Source: CAZVPZ01 sp964629245
GTDB lineage: Archaea; Nanohalarchaeota; Nanosalinia; Nanosalinales; Nanosalinaceae
Direction: 5' to 3'
NCBI GenBank assembly: GCA_964629245.1
Contig: CAZVPZ010000032.1
Location: 1 to 7,846 of the forward strand
Length of the DNA: 7,846 nt
Shown here: piece by piece, positions 1-4,987 of the stretch
How positions within the stretch are numbered: position 1 is the stretch's first letter
How the letters are laid out: every line of letters starts with the position of its first letter
Notes under the pieces: model-generated
Told to the model about the DNA's origin: nothing
What the model saw: the letters and a program-made list of their open reading frames with translations, nothing else
Databases searched by the model: none
Made by a program: the position numbers and the translations under genes

Positions 1-326
1 TGGAGTTCTACATTCCCGAATTCTTCTTCAACGAGTTAAACAACAACCTGGACGAGATCGAGGAGAAGACCGGTCTGGAACGCCACGAGCTCGAGATGCT
101 GCTGAACCTGCTGTTCGAACAGATGCACGTCATACCAAGAGAAGAGTTCGAAGACCAGCTGGACAAAGCCCGGGACTTGATTGCGGGTGTTGATCCCGAC
201 GACGTACCGTTCCTCGCGTTGGCGTTACACCTCGACTCCGGTGTCTGGAGTGACGATGAGCACTTCCAACAGCAAGACAGTGTCAAGATATGGCGGTCAC
301 ACGAACTAGTCAAGCATCTGCAATAG
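1..326 (+). CDS. PIN-domain protein, C-terminal part (5' end outside window)
   Basis: The open frame runs in from the window edge (first full codon at position 3) to a TAG at 324-326, giving 107 residues. An internal ATG at 96 is not the real start, because the frame stays open and protein-like before it (FYIPEFFFNEL, then a charged helix). The C-terminal part has the PIN-nuclease signature: ARDLIAGVDPDDVPFLALAL, an acidic cluster on a helix followed by a hydrophobic strand, then GVWSDDEHF with a second acidic pair. In PIN nucleases such acidic residues bind the metal that cuts RNA, and many archaeal PIN proteins are toxins of toxin-antitoxin pairs. The N-terminal first catalytic Asp lies outside the window, so activity cannot be judged, and no antitoxin is visible here. 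The GC content is like that of the core genes, unlike the sequence just downstream. Confidence 0.75.
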   Translation, partial: EFYIPEFFFNELNNNLDEIEEKTGLERHELEMLLNLLFEQMHVIPREEFEDQLDKARDLIAGVDPDDVPFLALALHLDSGVWSDDEHFQQQDSVKIWRSHELVKHLQ

Positions 327-737
327 ACCCGGGAACACCTCGGTGTAGCAGAAGCCACGCTTGGAAGATACCTTAATGAACTCACTACGGAAGGAGTCCT
401 CAACAAAAAACTCGATGACAACGGAAAGAAAGTATATGTAGTGGATGAGAAGGAACTGGAAGAATCTGACTGGTATGAAATGCTGGAAAACCGAGAAGCC
501 AATAAAGAGATAATCACAGACCATCTACAAGAAAAAGGAGCATTCGATGACTCCATGACCCTAAAAGAAGTCCGAGAATTCATCGAACTCTACAAGGAAG
601 AACTCAACCAGCTACCTCTAAACTACGACTGGGAAGACCTATCAGATATAGAACTGGCAGAAGTATTCTTGGACATCCTCAGAGTCATAAAAGGAGAAGA
701 AACAGAACTACAAATCGACTTCAGAATCAAAGAATAA
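327..737 (+). pseudogene. Winged-helix regulator-like fragment, 5'-truncated
   Basis: Immediately after the PIN stop the same frame continues open to a TAA at 735-737. The first residues, TREHLGVAEATLGRYLNELTTEGVL followed by KKLDDNGKKVYVV, look like the second and recognition helices and the wing of a winged-helix DNA-binding domain. The rest is a charged helical region (about residues 40-136) that I do not recognise. No ATG, GTG or TTG lies in frame between 327 and a GTG at 441, and starting at 441 would discard the whole helix-turn-helix. The first helix of the domain is also missing. I therefore call it a gene that lost its 5' end, perhaps in the event that joined it to the PIN gene. A 98-residue product from GTG 441 remains possible. 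The stretch is clearly more AT-rich than its left neighbour, consistent with a different origin. Confidence 0.55.
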
Positions 738-785
738 GTGCCTGTATAACAACTCCATTTTTCTGTTCCTAACCATCTGAATCCA

Positions 786-796
786 AGAAAAATAAA
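786..796 (-). terminator. T-rich possible terminator after tRNA-Gly
   Basis: Read on the - strand this is TTTATTTTTCT, about 55 bases past the tRNA 3' end. Archaeal termination often uses such T-rich tracts. A shorter TTTAATAATT lies directly after the tRNA (842-851) and could also serve. No hairpin supports either site. Confidence 0.25.
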
Positions 797-851
797 CCTT
801 GCAGAATTTATGGGAAGTCCGTGATTTCTTACATATCCAAGAATTATTAAA

Positions 852-923
852 TGCGGCGTCCGGGACTCGAACCCGGGTTGCTGGCTTGGAAGGCCAGAGT
901 CTTAGCCACTGGACCAACGCCGC
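852..923 (-). tRNA. tRNA-Gly (anticodon TCC)
   Basis: The - strand folds into a full 72-nt cloverleaf. The acceptor stem GCGGCGT pairs with ACGCCGC and the discriminator base is A (852). The D stem is GTC/GAC with a GG-containing loop. The anticodon stem CTGGC/GCCAG carries loop CTTCCAA, giving anticodon TCC (reads GGA and, by wobble, GGG glycine codons). The variable loop is CAAC, and the T stem CCGGG/CCCGG has loop TTCGAGT. There is no intron and CCA is not encoded, so it must be added enzymatically. The only TATA-like box upstream is at 1020-1027, which would put a leader of roughly 70 nt before the mature 5' end. That leader contains two hairpins and a copy of the first ten tRNA bases. 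Confidence 0.97.
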
Positions 924-937
924 ATCTCGTAGAGATG
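923..937 (-). other. Hairpin abutting the tRNA 5' end
   Basis: A perfect 6-bp inverted repeat, CATCTC and GAGATG, is separated by three bases. On the transcribed - strand it lies against the first base of tRNA-Gly and uses that base in the last pair. It could affect 5' processing by RNase P; that role is inference. Confidence 0.5.
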
Positions 938-947
938 CTAAGTCTCA

Positions 948-968
948 GAAACTCCTTCCAGGAGTTTC
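948..968 (-). other. Hairpin in the tRNA-Gly leader
   Basis: A perfect 8-bp inverted repeat, GAAACTCC and GGAGTTTC, has a 5-nt loop. It lies between the two copies of the tRNA 5' sequence. With no T-run after it on either strand, it does not look like a terminator of the bacterial type. Confidence 0.6.
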
Positions 969-1019
969 GCCAACGCCGCGGATCTTGGATTGGCTAGGTT
1001 TAGGTGTGGCTGTTATTTT

Positions 1020-1027
1020 CTTAAATA
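1020..1027 (-). promoter_or_regulatory. TATA-like box for tRNA-Gly, possibly bidirectional
   Basis: TATTTAAG on the - strand (CTTAAATA on +) is the only good TATA-like match upstream of the tRNA. It predicts initiation near 997 on the - strand. Its near-symmetric core could also serve the + strand HTH-like gene at 1089, with initiation near 1050. No other clear box precedes that gene. Confidence 0.45.
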
Positions 1028-1088
1028 GCTCGATGCAGTAACCGGTTGCGATGATAGTTTTTCAAGGTTTGTCGGCAATTATGTCAGT

Positions 1089-1544
1089 ATGGATCAGGAA
1101 GACTACGAGGACTACCTCGTCGACAAGGCGAAGGAACTGCTGAAAGAGGACCTTACAGACGCGGGAAAAGGTGATATGGAGAAGCCCGAGATGCGTTCCA
1201 AGACCAGTGAGATAGACGAGAAGGCGGAGAAAGATTCGACCTCGGAGATACCCGCGCCCTGGGATCCGAGGGAGGTCGAACACCTCGCACGCAACAGGAA
1301 GAAGATGAGTAAAGAGGAGATGGAAGAGTTCCTGAAAAAGGACTCCGAGCTACATCGCGAGATAGAAGAACTCGATGAATGGAGCGGTTTCAGCCGGTGG
1401 GAAGAGCGTTTCATAATCCAGCGAAACGGGGATAAACCCGGGGATATAGCCGAGGAACTGGAGAGGGATGTCGACGAGGTCAGGATAAAGATGCGTATAA
1501 TGGGGCTTGTGCCGGAGAAAGACGATGAAGGACGACATCCGTGA
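1089..1544 (+). CDS. Acidic protein with C-terminal HTH (SANT/Myb-like) region, unknown function
   Basis: This is a 151-residue highly charged protein that I cannot assign to a named family. Residues 1-100 are mostly Glu/Lys-rich predicted helix with a Pro-containing linker (EIPAPWDP, about 53-60). Residues about 104-141, from WEERFIIQRNGDKP through DIAEELERDVDEVRIKMRIMGL, have the pattern of a SANT/Myb-like or related HTH unit: aromatic start, an 'IAEEL-R-VDEV' turn and a terminal 'GL'. Nucleic-acid binding is therefore plausible. ATG 1089 is the first start in this frame; a nearby ATG at 1081 is in another frame and stops early. No Shine-Dalgarno is visible. The 3' end overlaps nop5 by 20 bases, so the two are probably co-transcribed and translationally coupled, and a link to the C/D RNA complex is worth considering. 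Confidence 0.8.
   Translation: MDQEDYEDYLVDKAKELLKEDLTDAGKGDMEKPEMRSKTSEIDEKAEKDSTSEIPAPWDPREVEHLARNRKKMSKEEMEEFLKKDSELHREIEELDEWSGFSRWEERFIIQRNGDKPGDIAEELERDVDEVRIKMRIMGLVPEKDDEGRHP
1514..1517 (+). promoter_or_regulatory. Shine-Dalgarno deciding the nop5 start
   Basis: GGAG lies 7 bases before ATG 1525, inside the upstream gene. It favours that ATG over the in-frame TTG at 1507. Confidence 0.5.
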
Positions 1545-2271
1545 GAAAGCGCTGGAAAAAACCCGTGAATCCATGAGCGAGGCGGTCGACCGCGACCGTT
1601 TCATGATAAAAGCGGTCAGGCTACTGGACAGCTTGGACCGGAACTCCGATCCCGAACTTGAGCGTTTCCGGGACCTTTACTCTCTCCACTTCCCGGAGCT
1701 TGTAGACGAGATAGGTGACGACAGGGAGCTGCTAGAAGTGCTCTCACGCGGCGTGGAAAGGGGCGAAATGGAATCTTTCGAGGAACTCGCATCAGACTCC
1801 ACCGGAACCGAACTGGCAGGTGAGGACAGGCAGATGCTGGAGAGAACCGTCGAGATGCTGCAGGAGAGGTACGATTACAGGGACGGGATTGAAGGATACA
1901 TCGAGTCGACCGCGAAAGATATGATGCCCAACCTTTCCATCCTCCTCGAACCGATGCTCGCGGCGAAACTCGTGGCGCTGGCCGGCAGCCTCGAAGAACT
2001 GGCGAAGTCGCCTGCCTCGACCATCCAGATGCTGGGGGCGGAGAAAGCACTGTTCAGGTACATGCGAGGAGAGGGAACACCCCCCAAGCACGGCATCATC
2101 TTCCAGCACAGGTTCGTGCATTCCCTCCCCGAAGACAAGAGGGGTAAGATGGCGCGTTTCCTGGCCAACAAGGCGGCGATAGCCGCAAGACTGGACTTCT
2201 ACGGGGAGAAAGAGAAAGGCGAGAAACTGCACGGCGAGATAGAGGAAAAGTACCAAGAACTCAGCGGATAA
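1525..2271 (+). CDS. nop5: Nop5/NOP58-family C/D-box RNP core protein, short form
   Basis: Nop5 bridges L7Ae-bound C/D-box guide RNA and fibrillarin in the archaeal 2'-O-methylation complex. This 248-residue protein has a clear Nop domain. NLSILLEPMLAAKLVALAGSLEELAKSPASTIQMLGAEKALFRYM spans about 136-180; PPKHGIIFQH (186-195) and RGKMARFLANKAAIAARLDFYG (206-227) follow. Before it, DRFMIKAVRLLDSLD (24-38) and LYSLHFPELVDEI (51-63) match the start of the family's coiled-coil segment. Typical Nop5 proteins are near 400 residues with an N-terminal fibrillarin-binding domain of about 120 residues; here only about 23 residues precede the coiled-coil part. From memory, haloarchaeal Nop5 proteins are also shortened, so this may be a lineage trait. 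It overlaps the upstream HTH-like gene. Its stop abuts that of the converging sulfatase-like gene. Confidence 0.93.
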   Translation: MKDDIREKALEKTRESMSEAVDRDRFMIKAVRLLDSLDRNSDPELERFRDLYSLHFPELVDEIGDDRELLEVLSRGVERGEMESFEELASDSTGTELAGEDRQMLERTVEMLQERYDYRDGIEGYIESTAKDMMPNLSILLEPMLAAKLVALAGSLEELAKSPASTIQMLGAEKALFRYMRGEGTPPKHGIIFQHRFVHSLPEDKRGKMARFLANKAAIAARLDFYGEKEKGEKLHGEIEEKYQELSG

Positions 2272-3141
2272 TCACTTTACTTCTTCCAGCCTGAACCAGG
2301 GAACCCTCACCAGAACCGGTATATGGGTGTCGTCGCGGTGCTCCCAGATACCTTCTTCCCCGAAAGCCTCCCCGTGGTCCGAGGTGATCACTACATCTCC
2401 CTCCAGCTCCGGCACCAGTTCCTGTACAGCCTCCAGAGCCAGCCGGAGGTTCTGTTCGTAGTACTCCTCCAGTGCCTCCCTGGTGCCGCTCTTCCCCAGT
2501 TTAACCAGGCTGGCAGGGTTAAGTTCCACCAGCATCCCTATCTTCATTATAAGCTCGCTTTTCTGGGCCAGTGATTCAGCCCTCGGTTTCACCCTCTCGC
2601 TTAAGGCCGATGCCAGCCTCGAGCTTTCGCCGCCCTCCTCCTTGACCGATTCAAAGCTCTTCCTTATCCTGTCCACCTTTCTTCCCTTACCCTCCTCTAT
2701 ATAGGGTGCGTGAGGCTGCATGTAGTGAACGACCACCCGGTTGTCCTCACCTTCCTGGTCAAGGTTTTCCCTGACGGCCTGATTAACGTTCAAGGGAGGG
2801 ACGGTCTTCAGCCGGTCGTCCCAGTGGGTCTCCCAGACATCGAAGATGCGTGATAGGTGGTCATCCGCCTTCCAGTCGTAGTCACAGCTTGAACCCCACT
2901 CCATCTGGTCGAGCGGGATTCCGAGGCTGTTGATGAACGGATTGGATGAGAAGTAGGTTATATCATGCCAGCCGGTGAAATTCTTCGCCGCCCATTCCAG
3001 TGTGGAGGACCCGCGGCTTTCTCTCTTCTCCAGCTCTCCCTCGAAGTAATCCTCATAGATCTCCTCAAAGAAGTCGTACCTGCAGGCGTCAAGCACTATA
3101 AGGACATCCCAGTCCTCCTCAACCACGTTCTGGTCTTTCAC
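2272..3141 (-). CDS. Sulfatase/alkaline phosphatase superfamily hydrolase
   Basis: This 289-residue protein has the metal-site pattern of the superfamily. DVLIVLDACRYDFF (12-25) supplies an early metal Asp (D18), and a Ser/Thr cluster at 45-47 (SST) is a candidate nucleophile. HYMQPHAPY (139-147) and ITSDHGEAFGEEGIWEH (252-268) give ligands D255, H256 and H268. There is no C/S-x-P-x-R formylglycine motif, so ordinary sulfatase chemistry is doubtful; a phosphatase or phospho-/sulfo-transferase acting on sugars or surface polymers is equally possible. No signal peptide or membrane segment is seen, so it is probably cytoplasmic. The start is GTG 3141; an in-frame TGA lies six bases before it, so no longer start exists. 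It shares a divergent promoter region with fibrillarin. The exact substrate is unknown. Confidence 0.85.
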   Translation of the reverse strand: MKDQNVVEEDWDVLIVLDACRYDFFEEIYEDYFEGELEKRESRGSSTLEWAAKNFTGWHDITYFSSNPFINSLGIPLDQMEWGSSCDYDWKADDHLSRIFDVWETHWDDRLKTVPPLNVNQAVRENLDQEGEDNRVVVHYMQPHAPYIEEGKGRKVDRIRKSFESVKEEGGESSRLASALSERVKPRAESLAQKSELIMKIGMLVELNPASLVKLGKSGTREALEEYYEQNLRLALEAVQELVPELEGDVVITSDHGEAFGEEGIWEHRDDTHIPVLVRVPWFRLEEVK

Positions 3142-3166
3142 GGCTCAATTTGGGACCTTTACACCC

Positions 3167-3174
3167 ATTAAACT
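3167..3174 (-). promoter_or_regulatory. TATA-like box of the sulfatase-like gene
   Basis: AGTTTAAT on the - strand is centred about 30 bases before GTG 3141. This predicts a start of transcription within a few bases of the start codon, a nearly leaderless mRNA. Confidence 0.4.
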
Positions 3175-3203
3175 ATCCCCCGAACAGATGCATGAAGTCC
3201 AGG

Positions 3204-3211
3204 AATTTAAC
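3204..3211 (+). promoter_or_regulatory. TATA-like box of the fibrillarin gene
   Basis: AATTTAAC is centred 26 bases before ATG 3234. No Shine-Dalgarno follows, which fits leaderless transcription starting at or next to the ATG. Confidence 0.5.
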
Positions 3212-3233
3212 TTTGACCGGGCATCAGAAAACC

Positions 3234-3884
3234 ATGGAAGAGATACAGCCAGGCATATTCAAGCGGGGAGAGAAAATATTCACCGCTAACGCCTGCCCCG
3301 GCGAATCGGTTTACGGCGAAAACCTGGTCGCGGAGGACGGGACGGAGTACAGGGAGTGGAAACCCCACCGCTCGAAGGCCGGTGCCGCGGTCAAGAAGGG
3401 TATCGACCTCGGACTGGGGAGAGACCTAGAAGTCCTCTACCTCGGGGCCGCCTCGGGAACGACAGTGTCGCACTTCTCCGACATACTGAGGGACGGGTTC
3501 GTGATAGGTATCGAGTACTCCGACACAGTCATCAGGGACCTGGTGGCGCTCGCGGAGGAACGGGAGAACATCGCACCCGTGCTCTCGAACGCCCGTCGCC
3601 CAGAGGACTACTCCGACCTGATAGACAAGGTCGACGTTGTATTCCAGGATATATCACAGAGAGACCAGCCAGAGATTTTCATCCGGAATGCCCGTAAATA
3701 CCTCAAGGCGGGAGGCACAGGACTTTTCACGGTCAAGGCCCGCTCCATGTCCTCATCGAAGGACGCCGACCAGCTCTTCTCGGAGGTCGAGCAGAAGATG
3801 GAGAAAAGATTCCAGATAGTTGACAGGACCAGGCTCGACCCCTACGAGAAGGAGCACCTTTTCCTAAAATTGAAGAAAAAGTGA
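3234..3884 (+). CDS. flpA: Fibrillarin-like rRNA/tRNA 2'-O-methyltransferase
   Basis: Fibrillarin is the SAM-dependent catalytic subunit of C/D-box guide RNPs, methylating ribose 2'-OH of rRNA and tRNA at guided sites. The 216 residues include the SAM-binding motif YLGAASGTTVSH (69-80), IGIEYSD (91-97) with its acidic residue, and VVFQDISQRDQ (135-145). They also include FTVKARS (165-171) and DPYEKEHLFL (202-211). By alignment from memory, K48, D139, K168 and H208 fit the conserved K-D-K-H catalytic tetrad. The length is normal for an archaeal fibrillarin. I chose ATG 3234 over in-frame starts farther upstream because MEEIQPGIFKRGEKIFT matches the family start and the TATA box at 3204-3211 fits a leaderless mRNA. 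Its partner nop5 is about 1 kb away on the same strand, separated by the opposing sulfatase-like gene. Its stop is four bases from that of the converging small gene. Confidence 0.96.
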   Translation: MEEIQPGIFKRGEKIFTANACPGESVYGENLVAEDGTEYREWKPHRSKAGAAVKKGIDLGLGRDLEVLYLGAASGTTVSHFSDILRDGFVIGIEYSDTVIRDLVALAEERENIAPVLSNARRPEDYSDLIDKVDVVFQDISQRDQPEIFIRNARKYLKAGGTGLFTVKARSMSSSKDADQLFSEVEQKMEKRFQIVDRTRLDPYEKEHLFLKLKKK

Positions 3885-3888
3885 GGAG

Positions 3889-4098
3889 TTATGCCCTCAG
3901 TTTCGGGATGTAGTCCCTGGAGGACCGCTGCATCATCTTCCTGTGGTGCCCGTTCAGGTCCTCGTACCTCGGGTCGTCGCAGCACGCGGCCTCCTTGTTG
4001 ACTATCGGTAGAGAGCCGAGTATCGTGGTCCTGGCCGGCAGCAGGTTCCGGGTCTCCACGTTGCCGCAGTTCAGGCACTTGAACTTTACATCTTCCAT
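3889..4098 (-). CDS. Small Cys-containing putative zinc-ribbon-like protein
   Basis: This 69-residue basic-ended protein is not one I recognise. CLNCG (C8, C11) is followed by C39-C40 (EAACCDD) and H51-H52 (LNGHHRK). A CxxC plus a CC or His pair could bind one zinc ion, as in small zinc-ribbon-like proteins, but the second knuckle is not the canonical CxxC. I chose ATG 4098 because GGAGGT (4111-4116) lies upstream, a strong TATA box at 4141-4148 sets transcription near 4119, and the sequence before it in frame is not protein-like. It lies just downstream of sufC on the same strand but has its own promoter. A role in iron-sulfur or nucleic-acid handling would be a guess. Confidence 0.75.
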   Translation of the reverse strand: MEDVKFKCLNCGNVETRNLLPARTTILGSLPIVNKEAACCDDPRYEDLNGHHRKMMQRSSRDYIPKLRA

Positions 4099-4110
4099 TT
4101 TATCTTTCCC

Positions 4111-4116
4111 ACCTCC
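4111..4116 (-). promoter_or_regulatory. Shine-Dalgarno of the small Cys-containing protein
   Basis: GGAGGT on the - strand, 12 bases before ATG 4098. It is a near-perfect anti-16S match and supports this start over longer in-frame alternatives. Confidence 0.5.
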
Positions 4117-4140
4117 GGTGCCAGAATGCGTCGCCCTTCC

Positions 4141-4148
4141 TTTATAAA
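4141..4148 (-). promoter_or_regulatory. TATA box of the small Cys-containing protein
   Basis: TTTATAAA is the best archaeal TATA match in the window. It places initiation near 4119, just before the Shine-Dalgarno, giving a leader of about 20 nt. It lies 35 bases past the sufC stop, so the gene need not depend on suf transcription. Confidence 0.6.
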
Positions 4149-4183
4149 TGAGTGGAGGCTGTTCCAGGAATTCCGGTAGAAAT

Positions 4184-4939
4184 TCAGGCCTCTGCCTTCT
4201 GCTTCGCCCACTCATAGCCCTCGTCCTCGAGCCTGTGCGCGAGTTCCGGGCCGCCCGACTCGACTATCTTTCCATCGACCATGACATGTACTTTATCGGG
4301 TTCGACGTAGTCGAGAATCCTCTGGTAGTGGGTTATCATCAGCAGCCCTATCTCCTGCTCTCCTGCAAGGGTGTTGATACCTTTCGCAACGACCTTCAGC
4401 GCGTCAATATCCAGCCCCGAGTCGATCTCGTCAAGGACCGCATACCCGGGTTCAAGCACCGACATCTGGAGTATCTCCGTCCTCTTCTTCTCGCCGCCTG
4501 AGAAACCCGCGTTCAGGTACCGGTTGGCGAACTCCCTGTCCATGTCGAGAAGCTCAAGTTTTTTCGACAGCAGTTCACGGAAATCGGAAGTAGAGACAGG
4601 TTCTTCATCCTTTCCTTTCCGGGCATTAATAGCCTCCCGTAGGAACTCCGCTACGCTGATCCCGGATATCTCGCTGGGGTACTGGAAGGCGAGGAAGAGA
4701 CCTGAGCGGGCGCGCTCGTCCGCCTCATCGTCCGTGACCTCTTCGCTGTCGATGAAGATGCGTCCAGCATCCACATCGTAGTTCGGGTTGCCCATAAGAG
4801 CGTGGCTCAGCGTGGATTTGCCTGAGCCGTTAGGACCCATCAGGGCATGTATCTCACCGGACCCGACCTCCAGGTCGACACCTTTCACTATTTTATCTCC
4901 CTCTATAGAGACCTCGAGATCCTTGACTTCCAGGCTCAT
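4184..4939 (-). CDS. sufC: Fe-S cluster assembly ATPase SufC
   Basis: SufC is the ABC-type ATPase that drives the SufB-SufC-SufD scaffold, on which Fe-S clusters are built in the cytoplasm. All ABC motifs are present in the 251 residues. Walker A is GPNGSGKST (35-43) and the Q-loop is FQYPSEISGIS (85-95). The signature is FSGGEKKR (146-153), Walker B/D-loop VLDEIDSGLDIDAL (168-181), and the H-loop is ITHYQRIL (202-209). YPSEI, the family-specific SGGEKKR and the length of about 250 set it apart from transporter ATPases. ATG 4939 has no Shine-Dalgarno, but a TATA-like box at 4964-4971 fits a leaderless mRNA. It is the last suf gene, 48 bases after sufU, with its own apparent promoter and an iron-box-like operator. 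Confidence 0.97.
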   Translation of the reverse strand: MSLEVKDLEVSIEGDKIVKGVDLEVGSGEIHALMGPNGSGKSTLSHALMGNPNYDVDAGRIFIDSEEVTDDEADERARSGLFLAFQYPSEISGISVAEFLREAINARKGKDEEPVSTSDFRELLSKKLELLDMDREFANRYLNAGFSGGEKKRTEILQMSVLEPGYAVLDEIDSGLDIDALKVVAKGINTLAGEQEIGLLMITHYQRILDYVEPDKVHVMVDGKIVESGGPELAHRLEDEGYEWAKQKAEA

Positions 4940-4941
4940 AC

Positions 4942-4961
4942 AGTTTAGGTCGGCCTAAACT
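4942..4961 (-). promoter_or_regulatory. Iron-box-like operator before sufC (DtxR/IdeR type)
   Basis: A perfect 8-bp inverted repeat AGTTTAGG / CCTAAACT is separated by TCGG. The core TTAGG-N4-CCTAA (4945-4958) matches the first 14 positions of the known DtxR/IdeR consensus, TTAGGTTAGCCTAACCTAA. It fills the space between the TATA-like box and the sufC ATG, so a bound repressor would block initiation. Iron-dependent repression of Fe-S assembly is biologically sensible. The regulator gene is not in this window. Confidence 0.65.
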
Positions 4962-4963
4962 TT

Positions 4964-4971
4964 CTTAAGAA
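4964..4971 (-). promoter_or_regulatory. TATA-like box of sufC
   Basis: TTCTTAAG on the - strand is centred about 28 bases before ATG 4939 and directly upstream of the inverted repeat. It supports a separate sufC transcript. Confidence 0.4.
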
Positions 4972-4987
4972 CGGCAGTCCCGTGGGG

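Larger units (their letters stand above)
914..979. repeat. 10-bp direct repeat of the tRNA-Gly 5' end
   Basis: CCAACGCCGC occurs at 914-923, where it is the first ten bases of tRNA-Gly on the - strand, and again at 970-979. The unit-to-unit distance is 56 bp, and the two hairpins lie in between. It could be the scar of a small insertion or partial tandem duplication at the tRNA, or the remains of a second tRNA copy. No acceptor 3' strand or T arm accompanies the outer copy, so it is not a second complete tRNA. Confidence 0.6.

Noticed and set aside
996..1008. TTTAGGTG near the tRNA promoter as a second iron box
   Set aside because: Only one half-site is present; there is no CCTAA partner at the required spacing.
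1046..1060. C-box-like GATGATA, possible C/D sRNA
   Set aside because: It is one base off the RTGATGA consensus and no CTGA D box follows within about 50 bases; it overlaps the leader of the HTH-like gene.
1616..2256. Long reverse-strand open frames across nop5
   Set aside because: They overlap a gene with clear Nop-domain conservation and their translations are low-complexity shadows of it.
3147..3170. Seven-codon reverse-strand reading frame (MGVKVPN) just upstream of the sulfatase-like gene
   Set aside because: It ends at the TGA before GTG 3141, has no ribosome site, and the predicted transcript starts downstream of it.
4167..4174. GGAATTCC palindrome downstream of sufC
   Set aside because: An 8-base palindrome occurs easily by chance and has no further symmetry or T-tract to mark an operator or terminator.
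4099..4215. N-terminal extension of the small Cys-containing protein to ATG 4215
   Set aside because: It would cross the TATA box and Shine-Dalgarno and overlap sufC; the added sequence is not protein-like.
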